Below the pieces are notes generated by a model. It was not told where the DNA came from. It searched no databases and was given only the letters and a program-made list of their open reading frames with translations. The translations under genes and the position numbers were made by a program. DNA of 64,000 bases from the NCBI RefSeq assembly GCF_020740795.1, contig NC_067312.1, positions 40,818,905-40,882,904 of the forward strand. The letters are read 5' to 3'. Below, piece after piece: positions 1-10,899 of this stretch (positions are counted from its first letter, which is position 1; each line of letters starts with the position of its first letter). The stretch is from Apus apus (Eukaryota; Chordata; Aves; Apodiformes; Apodidae).

Positions 1-1934
1 TAGTCACAAATGAGTAAATATAATTTTAAAAAAATTATTTTCCAAATTTTTTAGCGCTATAACTACCTATTTAAGGAAAGACAGCTATGTTCCTGTCCAA
101 CAATAATACGAAACATTGCAAATAAATAATTTGGGCTGTTGCCATTATGGCATGAAATAGTTCTAGATAAGTAAGTAAGCATTTCAAGTTTCTAAACTGG
201 TGGATTTTCAATCCTGCTATGAAAATAATCTACTTAGTGTGGTAAATTACTTCAAACCTGGTTGTCTGGACAGTGCTTAAACACTCTCCCTTCTTTTCTT
301 TTTAAAGACACTAAGAAAAGGTGCCTTGGGTTTAAGAAGCCCCAAGTATGCTCAGGTGTCACATTGGTGAACTGAAAGGGAGCTGCAAATGCTAAGTGCT
401 GTTAAAAAGAAAAAATCAAGACCTAGGGCAAACACTCTTTTCCCCGCCTTTGTAATTAAAACCTTTCAAAGTGTTAATGCTTCCTAACTCTTGCTCATTT
501 CAGGGGTGAAACCTGACCATACAGAGATTTGGCAAAAGATCTTGAAAGCAGGTGGTCAGAATGAGTAATGCAATGACCTTATGCAACAGCGGATGGATTT
601 TGCCACGGTGTTTCTGAAGTCCTGGAATAGCAGAGGTTAGAGAGGTCTGATGTTATTTAGCTGCTAAATGAGCTTCTTTATGTAAATGTACACTCCTCTT
701 GTAAATGTAAATGTGGACTCCTCTTAAAGAGGCTGTTGTTCTTCAGCTAGTCAGAGAATAACACTTCCAAAGGCAACAATATCTATTCAATGTGACAGCT
801 TGTACATATAGCCTGCATATTAAAATGTAAACTGATACTTAAAGCCATATCAAAAAATGGAGTTACATCAGTAAATAATGGTTTAAATTGAAACCTCTGT
901 ATATTGTTTACCTTTGCTTCTCATTTTTCAGTGTCACAGTGTCCTGGCTAGCATGTAAAATTTATTATCTTAAAAGCGACATGAAACTTGACCTACCTTT
1001 CCATTTCTTGTCCTTTTATTTGATACTGCATCACAAAGGAAACATGTTATTTATTGATTCACTTACTTACTTACTGATTATTTTTTTTTACTGGTAAATG
1101 GTGCCTTTGCAAAGATCAAAACATTGCACAAACTTTAAAGTTTGATCTCCTAATCTTTAAATTTTAAAAGGTGTAAAAATGTCAATCTGAAAACTATAAA
1201 GACCATTACCGTAACATAATTATAATTTAATGTTTGCATTTCTGTAGCATTTAGAAAGTCATGGAGTTACTTTATTAGACACTTTTTAATCAACGAGAGA
1301 GACAGATCCTTTTTGTAAGCATCAAACAGTCAAATCCCAGTTCTGCAAATAACTGCTTATAAACACTTTTTTCTGTGTACCAAACAGGATTCCTTGCCAG
1401 CACTAATCTAGGGGCTAGATGATAGAAAGATATGTAAAAGGAATAGCTACCTTTACAGATTGCCAATGTACGAAGGCATCAATAGATGAAGGAGTTGCTC
1501 AGTGTCATTAGTGCTTCTGAAAATTTTGCGTGATTCTTAAAAACCTCAGCCCACAGACAAGTCACTTTCCTTCCACTGTCTTACGGTGACAACCACCTAT
1601 CCTCTCATCCTGTGTAACCCATTTTGTGCACAAAATACCCTAGTCACTTTTTTCCTTCATTGCAAAGCTGCTCTCCTAATTATTTTAGAAAAATGAAAGA
1701 TGCTCCCTATGTAATATGTTTGAAAACTTCAGTCTGAAGCCACTATTATTTTACTAGAGACATGGATACTAATTGTGCTGGTTTTCAAATACCTGACCAC
1801 TTTATTTGTTTTCTTTTTTTAACAAAATTCCCTAAGGTCTATCCTGAAGATTAGCAGTCTGTGAGGTATAACTAAAATTGAAGATGGTTGATTTCCAAGG
1901 ATAAACTTCTTCAAGCTCTAGAATATGTAGGAAT
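1..1934. other. Intergenic, AT-rich, no gene recognised
   Basis: No splice-framed coding segment, RNA gene or recognisable repeat was found here. The only open frames are under 70 codons, in AT-rich sequence with no family resemblance. Confidence 0.6.
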
Positions 1935-2970
1935 TAAAGCACAGGTGGCCAAAGTTCTACACTGATGAACAAAGAGCTCATAACAGAACTCAGACTCATA
2001 AAGGAAGCATTCAAGAAGTGAAAGCAGCATTGGGTAACTCAGTATGAACAGAGACACACTGCCCAAACATGCAGTAATGAGGGTAGGAAAACCAGACCCA
2101 ACCTGGATCTGCCTCTGGAACTGAATCTGAAGTGGGATATGAAGGGCAACAAGAAAGATTTCTATGGGTGTATCACCAGCACAAGGAAGACCATGGAAAA
2201 TATGGGCCTGCTGGTGCTTTGCCTTCGTCTTTGCTGGTAGGACCCGTCTTCAGGAGTCTGAGGCTCCTGAGACCTAAGAGGAAGTCCGGAGCAAGGAAAA
2301 CTTACCTTCAGTGGAGGAGGATCAGGTTAGAAAGTATTTAAACAAGCCAGACACATGCAAGTTGATGAGTCAAAATGGATTCCACCATGAGTGCTGCTGG
2401 AGCTGGCAGGTGTCATTGTGAGGCCACTCCTGCTTCTCTTTGAAAGGTTGTAGCAAGCAGGCAAGATTCCTGAGGACTGGAAGCGTGCAGATGTCACTCC
2501 TGTGTTCAGCAAGGGCTACTACAGAACAGTCAGCCTCACCTACATGTAAGAAGGACAAGAAGGTAACTGGGAGTAGTCAGCAGGCATTTGTGAAGGGGAA
2601 ATCATGCCTGACCAACCTGATAGCCTTGTAAACCAAAACAACTAGCTCAGTGGGTGAGGGGAAGGCAAAGAAGATGAAGCTGCAGTCTTTTTAGTGGAGC
2701 CCAGCAACAGAACAATAGGCATGAATTTAAATACAGAAAATGCCATTTAAACAAAATTATATGGCTTTCTTTTACTTTAAGGGTGGTTAACACTGGAACA
2801 GGTTGCTGAGAAAGATTGTGGCATTTTCATCCCTGGCAACATTCAAAGCCCAACTGGACAGAAGTCCTGGGCAACCTTGCGTAGGTGAACCTTTGAGCAG
2901 GGGTTTGGACTGGTGAGTGTCCAAAGCTGCCTGCTAGCTTCATCCATGCTGTGATCCTGTGATCATTAAA
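1935..2970 (+). mobile_element. CR1 LINE fragment, sense, internally deleted
   Basis: Translated pieces match CR1 ORF2 in order. A linker and GNKK-like segment lies near 2140-2330. A GEVPEDW/NYRPVSL-like stretch follows at 2450-2550, and a [16 protein letters not shown]-like stretch at 2577-2630. After that the sequence jumps to a CR1 3' end (NTGTGL-type 'cactggaacaggttgc' near 2790, then the 3' terminus near 2966). Most of the reverse transcriptase is therefore deleted. Frameshifts and stops show it is long dead. Boundaries are approximate. Confidence 0.75.
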
Positions 2971-2999
2971 GCTATATACCTCTTGCAACAAAACATGTA

Positions 3000-3324
3000 T
3001 TAACACCAGCACCAAGGAGAAACAACAGCAAACTGCAATCATTGGTGATTCCTTCCTTTGAGGAACAGAAGCACCAGTTAGCAGACTGGACCCTCTTTTT
3101 AGGCAAGTTTGCTGCCTCCCCGAGGCCTGAATTTTGGATATCACCACAAGACTGAAGACCCTAGGAGGACCTTCAGGCTACTATCCATCCCTACTCTTAC
3201 ATGTAGGTGCAAATGGTGTTGCTACAAAGTCTGAGATAAATCAAAAGAGGCTCCAAAGCCCTGCAAAGAATGCTAAATAATTTGGAAGCACAGGTAGTGT
3301 TTTCCTCAGTCCTTCATCTAATGA
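3000..3324 (+). mobile_element. CR1 ORF1 (esterase region) remnant, first part
   Basis: The conceptual translation resembles the SGNH-esterase part of CR1 ORF1: a VIGDSFL-like nucleophile block, a 'CRLDP..' stretch, a GA-type block and QVVFSS near 3290-3310. The match stops abruptly near 3324 and resumes near 4376, so this CR1 appears to be split by an insertion. Confidence 0.65.
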
Positions 3325-4375
3325 GGTGTCACAATCCGATACTCGGATACATGGCAATTTTTTATTATCTTGCCAGGACAAAACAAGGATAATAGGCACT
3401 GGGGCTGGTGTGTGGTCTTAGGAGAGATGGGGCAGAACCCCCTTGCTTTCTAACACTCCTCACTGCAGTGGGAGGCTGGTGCAGCTGATTCTGCCTTCCC
3501 TTCCCTGGGATAAGCCGCACAGCAGCTGCACCCTTTGTTGTCCAGCAGGACCTGTGAAACATTTAAAGGTGATCCCAAATGGTGAAATTAAGACCCAAAC
3601 GAGGTCAGATGTCACGTGCACAACAAACTTCTATAAGAGTAACACAACAAAGTCCCTAGAGCAGATAGAACAGGGAGGAAAACAGAGGAAAGAAAGGAGA
3701 AAGCAGAAATACAGAGGACTGCAAGTGGGAGAACAGTTACCACCACGGTCCAGCAATGTCATCAGTGGGGAAGTGCTTCCCTGCACCCATAGTGTCCCAG
3801 ATTTTTATACAGTTCTTGCCCACTGCACCCACACTTTTCTGCCTGCACAAGTGAGAAAATCTTTCTATCTTCTCCATGCTTCTCCGAGATAGGAGGGGGT
3901 AGGAGGGTAGGGTGCCAGGGCTATGTCCTGCAGATAGTCTTTGTTTGGGTAATTAATGAGATCAGACATTGCAAAAGAGGAGGTTGAGACAACTGGCACC
4001 ACAGGATTAGTTTATTGCAGTGGAGGTTCAGACCTAGAAGGTGGCTTGAGACTGGCACTCTTTAGCTTTTTCTGCTAAGTCAGTGGTTTCATGAGATACC
4101 AAGGCCTGGTTATCGCTGGATATTCTGCTCCCAGCACCAGCTGTAGAGCTCCTTTGTCTCCAATCTCAGCACATCCCACACTAAACTCCCCAGTTCTCAG
4201 GTATAAACTATGGGTGAGGGGAGTAAAACAGTTGTGTGGGTTGCTGAGACATCTCTTTAGTCCATCAACAAATCATGTTTAACTCTTAGATGTCTCAAGA
4301 CAGACAACAGATATCCTGAGTGCCTGAGTGCATCACTTATCTCTTGGATTGTTCAAGACAAGCACTATACATCCT
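3325..4375. mobile_element. Insertion of unknown class within CR1 ORF1
   Basis: About 1.05 kb separates two collinear parts of the same CR1 ORF1. It begins near 'gtgtcacaatccg' and is not CR1. A 149-codon open frame at 3443-3892 has no recognisable protein character. An LTR-type retroelement relic is possible, but no clear TG...CA ends, target-site duplication or LTR pair was seen. Confidence 0.35.
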
Positions 4376-4592
4376 GAATGTCACATGGGGAAAGACTCTG
4401 GAAGACACAGGCATGGCCAAGACATTAATACCTGGCTTCAGAACTGGTGTGTATGCCAGATCTTTGTTTTTTATAACCATGGAAGAGTGAGTCTTCAAGA
4501 CACAAGGTATATCCACCTGTCCCAAAGGGGCAAATATGTCTTTGATTGTAAGGTGGTGGGACTGATAGGGAGAGATTTAAGCTAGAATCAAT
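4376..4592 (+). mobile_element. CR1 ORF1 C-terminal remnant, second part
   Basis: The translation at about 4385-4580 includes 'INTWLQNWC', 'FYNHG' and 'HLSQRGKYVF', ending 'GLIGRDLS' and a stop. This matches the C-terminal esterase block of the intact CR1 ORF1 at the far end of this window. It continues the copy begun at 3000. Confidence 0.75.
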
Positions 4593-5352
4593 GACAGAAT
4601 CATAGAATTACTTAGGTTGGAAAACACCTTTAAGATCACCTAGTCCAACTATTAACCCTACTCTACAAAGTCCAGCATTAAGCCATGTCCCCAAGTGTCA
4701 CATCTAGATGACTTTTAAACACATCCAGGGATGGTGACTCAACCACTTTCCTGGGCAGCATGTTACAAAATCTGACAGCTCTTTCAGTGGATTGTTCTTC
4801 CTAATGTCTAGTCTAAGCCTTCTTTGGTGCAGCTTGAGGCCATTTCCTCTTGTTCTGTCACCTGTCACTTGTCAGAAGAGACCCGCGCCTCCGTCTTTTT
4901 ATAAATTCCTTCAGGTAGCTGTAGAGGGTGATGAGGTCTCCCCTCAGCCTGCTTTTCTTCAGACTAAATAGCTCCAGTTCCTTCAGCCACTCCTCTTAAG
5001 ACTTGTTCTCAAAGTCCTCCACAAGCTTCATTTCCCACCTTTGGACATGCTCCAGCACCTTGATGTCCTTGCTAGTGAGGGCCCCAGAACTGAACACAGT
5101 ACTGGAGGTGAGGCCTCAAAAAGGCTGAGTACAGAGGGATGATCACCTCTCTGATCCTGCTTGCCACACTATTTCTAATGCAGGCCAGGACACCATAGGA
5201 CTTCTTGGCAACCTGGGCAGACTACTGACTTATATTCAGCTGCCTATCAATCTGAACACACAGGTCCCTTTCTGCTGGACAGCTGTCCAGCCACTCTTCT
5301 CCCAGCCTGTATCGCTGCCTGGGGTTGTTGTGGCCCAAGTACAGGACCCAGC
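4593..5352 (-). mobile_element. CR1 LINE, 5'-truncated, antisense insertion
   Basis: It starts with the antisense CR1 3' terminus ('agaatcatagaatt'), followed by 'ttggaaaacacctttaagat' and 'gtccaact'. It continues through the antisense 3' UTR and ORF2 C-terminus to about 5352. It lies exactly between the ORF1 end and the ORF2 start of the sense CR1 around it, so it is a later nested insertion. Confidence 0.85.
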
Positions 5353-7319
5353 AATGCTGTAAGTGGATACCAACAGGACTGCAACAGATAAGCCAAGGGT
5401 TGTCATGGCATCACCTAAGACTGGCAATGCTAGTGGTAACATTTCCACTGCTCCTGGGAGCACACAGGGCTCAGGAATGTCTTTGGAATTCTTGTACCCC
5501 AACACATGCAGTATGAGAAACAAACAGGATGAACTGGAAGTGTTGGTCAGCACTCAGAGCTAAGAGATCACTGGTATTACTGAGACTTCGTGGAATGAGC
5601 CCCACGAGTGGAGTGCTGGGATGGAGTAGTACAGGCTGTTTAGGAGGGACAGGCAGGGCAGGTGAGGTGGAGATGTCACACTACACGTAAAGGAGAGGTT
5701 TGATTGTACAGCCCTTACAGGTAGTGATGATGTGGTGGAGAGGCCCTGGGTGACGATTAAGGGGATAGAAAATGGAAGAGATGTAGTGGTGCATGTCTAT
5801 TACCCACCACCCAGCCAGAATGACACTGATGAGTTATTTTATAGGCAATTAGGAGAAATTTATAGATAGCATTCATCCTTATGGGAGAGTTCAACTTCCC
5901 AGGCCCTGACTGTGAATATCATACTGCTGTGATGACCAGGTCTTGGAAATTCTTGAGGTTTGTATGAGATAACTTCTTGTCACATGTACTCAGAGACCAA
6001 ACTAGGAAGGATACCCTCTGAACTTGTTGGTTTTGCAGTGAGAAGGACTTATGGGAGATGTGATGGTAGGTGGCTGTCTTGACCACAATGGTAATGAAAT
6101 TACTGAGTTTAAAATACACAGTGAGAAAAAAGGACAGCAGAGTTTCTACCCTGGGCTTCAGGAGAGCAGAGTTGAAGCTATCCATGAAGCTACTTTTAGC
6201 CTTGGGTGTAGTCACCATAAGATGGTAGAGTTTAGAGTCATAAGCAGCAGATATCAAGCATCTAGCAGGGTCAAACCCCTGGATTTCAGAAGAGCTAACA
6301 TTGACCTTTTCAAGGAACTGCTTGGAGAAATCAAATGGGATAGGGTACTGGAGGGAAAGAGGGGCCAAAGAGAGTTGGTTAATATTCAAGCACTACCCCC
6401 AAGCTCAAGATCAAAGTGTCCCAAAGAGTAAGACATCAAGTATAAGAGCCAGGAGACCTGCATGGTTGAGCAGGCAACTTCTGAACAAACTTCAGTGGAA
6501 GAAAGAATTTTAGAGATCATGGAAGAAGGGGTTGACCACTTGGGAAGAATACAAGAATGTGGTCAGAGAGTGTAGGGATGCAACAAGGAAAGCTAAGGCC
6601 TTCTTAGAATTAAAACTGGCAAGAGAAGTTAAGGACAACAAGAAAGGCTTCTTGAAGTACATTGGAAGTAAAAGGAAGACCAGAGGAAATGTGGGCCCAC
6701 TGCTGAATGAAGCGGGTGCCCTGGTGATGGAGGACATGGAGAAGGCAGAGTTACTTAAAGCCTTCCTTGCCTCGGTCTTTAACACTAAGGCCAACCCTCA
6801 GGATTCCCAAACCTTCCAGACAACAGAAGTCATCAGGAGTGAGGAAGACTCTACTTTGATTGAAGAAGATTGGGTTAAAGATCAATTAAGGAAACTGGAC
6901 ATCTTCAAATCCATGGACCCTGATGGGATGCAACCATGAGTGCTTAGGGAGCTGGCAGAATCGCTGGACCATTCTCCATCATCTTTGAAAAGTACTGGAA
7001 AATGGGAAAGGTGCCTGAGGACTGGGGGATACCTAATGTCACTCCAGTCTTCAAGAAGGGCAAGAAACTGGACCTGGGTAACTACAGACCAGTCAGCCTC
7101 ACCTCCATCCCTGGAAAGATGATGGAGCAGCTCATTCTGGAGGTCATCTCTAAGCACATGGAAGAGAAGATTATCAGAAATAGCCAGCATGCACTCACCA
7201 AGGGGAAATCATGTCTGACTAATCCGATAGCCTTCCATGGTGGTGTGACATGATGGATAGATGCAAGGAGAACAGTGGATGTTGTCTTCCTCGACTTCAG
7301 TAAGGCTTTGACACTGTCC
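5353..7319 (+). mobile_element. CR1 ORF2 remnant (endonuclease to mid RT), sense
   Basis: Broken ORF2 of the CR1 whose ORF1 pieces lie at 3000-4592. Translated blocks occur in order: SMRNKQDELEV (about 5510), a YYPPPSQ-like stretch (about 5800), 'MGEFNFPG' (about 5880), a linker at 6532-6939, an [25 protein letters not shown] stretch (7010-7120) and a 'LDFSKA'-like motif at about 7290. Several frameshifts and stops are present. The copy ends abruptly at 7319 within the conserved FDTV motif. Confidence 0.85.
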
Positions 7320-7570
7320 TTATAGCCCTCTGTTGGACTCTATTTCACATATCCCTGTCCCTCTTGAAGTGGGGAGCCCAGAACAGGACACAATACTCCA
7401 GGTATGGTCTCACTAGGATAAAGTAGAGGGGAAGAAGAGCATCCCTCGACATGCTGACCACACTGTTCTTAATTCTGAGAGGACTCGGGGGTACTCCACT
7501 AGTCAGAGGTCTCCACCTGGAGTGAGCACCATTGATCACCGTGCTCTGGGCTCTATTTTTTAGCCAGTTC
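7320..7570 (-). mobile_element. CR1 LINE fragment, antisense, internally deleted
   Basis: Reverse-strand translation gives 'LEYCVLFWAPHFKRDRD' next to a 'SRWRPLTSGV' block. These two CR1 ORF2 segments are normally about 150 residues apart, so the fragment carries a deletion. It sits between two sense CR1 pieces. Confidence 0.7.
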
Positions 7571-9517
7571 TACAGAGATGTCATGAGGCTAAGCAGTGAG
7601 AAAATTAGAAGGGCCAAAACCCAATTAGAACTTAATCAGACTACTTCAATAAAAGAGAATTAAAAACCTTTCAGTAAACACTTCAGGGAGAAAAAAAAAA
7701 AAGAAAAAAAAAAGAAAAGGAAAAAGGGCTAAGGACAATCTCAGTCCTTCACTGGATGCATGGGGAAACATAGTGACAAAGGATGAGGAGAAGGCTGAAG
7801 TACTTAATGCCTTCTTTGCCTCAGTGTTTAGTAGCAGGACCAGTTGGTCATTGGGTGTTCAGGCTGCTGAGCTGGAAGACAGGGACAGGGAACAATCTGA
7901 AGTCCCCATCATCCAAGGGGAAATGGCTGGCATACACACACAAATCTATGGAGCCAGGTGAGATCCACCCAAGGGTACTGAGGGAACTGGTGAAAGTACT
8001 CACTAAACCACTTTCCATCATTTACCAGCAGTTCTGGCTTTCTGGGGAAGTCCCAATAAGACTGAAGGTTGGCAAACACGATCTCCATCCAAACAAATGG
8101 CCAAAAGGAGGATCCAGGGAAGTACAGGCCTGTCAGTCTGACCTGGGTGCCAGGGAAGTTCATCTTGTGTGCCGTTATACAACGTACGAGGGACAAACAG
8201 GTGATCAGGCCCAGTCAGCATGAGTTTAAGAAAAGCAGGTCCTGCTTGACTAACCTTATCTCCTTCTATGACAAGGTGACACACTTAATGGACGAGGGAA
8301 AGGCTGTGGATGCTGTCTACTAGACTTTGGTACAGCCTTTGACATTGCTGTGCTCAGCATTCTCCTGGAGAAACTGGCTGCTCATGGCTTGGACAGGTAC
8401 ATGCTTCCTTGGTTATAAAACTGGCTGGATGGCCGTGCCTAAAGGGTTGTGGTGAAAGGAGTCAAATCCTGTTGGCGGCCGGTCACAGGGGTGCACCTCA
8501 GGGCTCAGTGTTGGGGCCAGTCTTCTTTAATATCTTTCTCAGTGATCTGGATGGGGGGATTGAGTGCACCTTCAGTAAGTTTGTGGATGGAAGTAAGTTG
8601 GGAGGGAGTGTGGATCTGCTTGAGGGTAGGAAGGCTCTGCAGAGGGGCCTGGACAGACTGGATGAATGGGCCAAGGCCAGTTGTATGAGATTCAACAAGG
8701 CCAAGTGTTGGGTCTTGCACTTGGGTCGCAACAACCCAAAGAAATGCTACAAGTGTGGGGAAGTGTGGCTGGAAAGCTGTCCAGAGGAAAAGGACCTGGG
8801 GATGGTGATCCACAGTTGGCTGAAGATAATGGTGAATTATAACTGCACAGCTGGAGAAGATACTTAGAGAAATAAGGAATGGATAATGCTTCCTTTAAAA
8901 GCAGCATGCCCAGGTGGCCAAGAAGACCAACAGCGTCCTGGCCTGCATCAGAAATAGTGTGGCCACCAGGAGTAGGGAAGTGATTGTGTGCCTGTACTCA
9001 ACACTGCTGAAGCCACACCTCAAGTAGTGCTCAGTTCTGGGCCCCTCACTACAAGAAGGACATTGAGGTGCTGGAGCAAGTACAGAGAAGGTCAACAAAG
9101 CTGGTGAAGCCTGTGGAGAACAAGTCTGATGAGGAGCAGCTGAGGGAACTGGGGTTGTTTAACCTGGAGAAAAGAAGGCTGAGGGAAGGAGAGACCTTAT
9201 CACTCTCTACAACTGCCTGAAAGGAGGTTGTTGGGAAGTGGATGTTGGTCTCTTCTGCCAAGAAACAAATTATAGATGAGAGGAGGTTTAGACTGGATAT
9301 TAGGAAAAGTTTCTTCGCCAGAAGAGTTATCAAGCATTGGAACAGGCTGCCTAGGGAAGTGGTGGAGTCACCATCCCTGGAGGTACTTAAAAACATGTAG
9401 ATATCGTGCTTAGGGACATGGATTAATGGTGGACACTGCAATGTGCTAGGTTAACAGTTGGACTAGATGATCTTAAAAGGTCTTTTCTAATCTAAACAAT
9501 TCTGTGATTCTTTGATT
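7571..9517 (+). mobile_element. CR1 LINE, sense, 5'-truncated, with 3' end
   Basis: ORF2 blocks in order: '[16 protein letters not shown]' (about 7785-7835), a GEVP block (about 8040), a KYRPVSLTWVPGK-like block (about 8125), '[18 protein letters not shown]' (about 8500), a 'FVDGSKLGG' motif in place of FADDTKLGG (about 8580), and '[11 protein letters not shown]' (about 8945). The 3' end is near 9500 ('tctgtgattctttgatt'). Both RT aspartates are altered at the FADD position. An A-rich run lies at 7690-7730. A 71-bp foreign segment interrupts it at 8831-8901. Confidence 0.85.
8831..8901 (+). repeat. 71-bp duplicated segment, copy A (inside CR1)
   Basis: This segment matches 10829-10899 at 66 of 71 positions; all five differences are transitions. 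It interrupts CR1 ORF2 between the 'HSWLK' and 'QVAKKTNS' blocks, where CR1 has no such sequence. Confidence 0.85.
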
Positions 9518-10828
9518 GTAAGTGAAACATTGTTTCATGTTTTGTACTATAACATACTTAGAAGGTACAAATGAGAACAGGACCAACAATATGTGACACT
9601 TTATTTAATAAATATGTAATTTTAAATGTAGTACTAAACCTTGTATTTAAAGAAGACAAAGCATAACAAACATGAGAAAAAAGTATAAGCAGTATGCACA
9701 ACAGGATAGTGAGAAACTCAAACAGAGGATTAAATTATTGCTAAGGCTTCTGTGTGGCTGAGATATTTGTTCTTAACGATATAACTAGTTCTGCGCATTT
9801 ATTTTTCTAACCTAATTAAGGTTTTCCTCAGAATAGCTCTATCTGATGTTAACATTTCTTTAATAGGTCTTTCAAAAGAATAGTATCCTTACAATTCATT
9901 GTAGCACTGCTAGGAATTCCAAACAATTTGTATTATGATGATTCATCTAATGCTACTTACAAATGGTCAGTATGTATATTAAATTAGTTTGTGTTCATAC
10001 TTAAAATAACTTGTGTGGACGCTTTTGGTTGTTTGGGGGTTTTGTTTGTTTGTTCATTTTTTATTGTTTAAGCAATACTACTGATATGGGGATTACGACA
10101 TTAACTGTACTCAGTGACTGTGAGCATATCATATTTTTTAAAACAGATTATCCTGAATGAGGCCTGTGTTGAAACAGAAAGGGATAGCAATGCCAGCAAA
10201 TTAGGAATACATCTTCTATTGACAAAATATTTGCTCTTTGAATATGTTTTGCAGTCCCTGAATCAGAAATGGTATACAAGAATCATGTTTTTAAGCCAAC
10301 ATTTTATATTCACCGAATCACCCAGTCCACTGGCCTGAACCTGCTGAAAGAATCAGGCAGGTAGCACTAAACTCTTGGCATGCTACCGTCCACAGCCAGT
10401 ACTAGATGTTTTCAGGGGCAAAATACTGAATTACATGTTCTGTTAAAGTCAACCTTTACAAGCTTCCTGTAATTTTGTTTATAGAAAAAAAAATAATAAA
10501 AATGCATGTAGTCACCCTAACATTCCAACATTGAGTTCATATTTAAATGTTTGCTTATGAGTTTATTTTGTTAGCAAATGCTTTTTACATGCTGGAGGTG
10601 CGGAAAATCCCATTTTGTATTTACTATATAATTCCTATATTTTTAGTAATGTATTCTGAGAACTCTTTAGGACACATGGGTGGAAAATACTAATTTAAAT
10701 TTGAATACTTGATAAGCAACTTTAAAATTTAATTAGAACCCTTTGCTGCATTTCATTATGAGGTTATTTCATAATTACGCAGCAGGTCCTAGGTATTTAC
10801 TAATGTAGAAGTGACAGGACATGATACT
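9518..10828. other. Intergenic, nothing recognised
   Basis: AT-rich sequence with a T/G-rich simple stretch near 10020-10070. No gene or classified repeat was seen. Confidence 0.55.
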
Positions 10829-10899
10829 GGTAAATTATAACTGCACAGCTGGAGAAGATACTTAGAAAAATAAAGAACAGATAATGCTTCCTTTAAAAG
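10829..10899 (+). repeat. 71-bp duplicated segment, copy B (outside CR1)
   Basis: Second copy of the segment at 8831-8901, same orientation, 1,998 bp downstream. Its flanks are unique-looking sequence, so this is more likely the source copy. Confidence 0.85.

Noticed and set aside
3443-3892. 149-codon plus-strand frame
   Set aside because: Lies in the unclassified insertion; no recognisable protein features.
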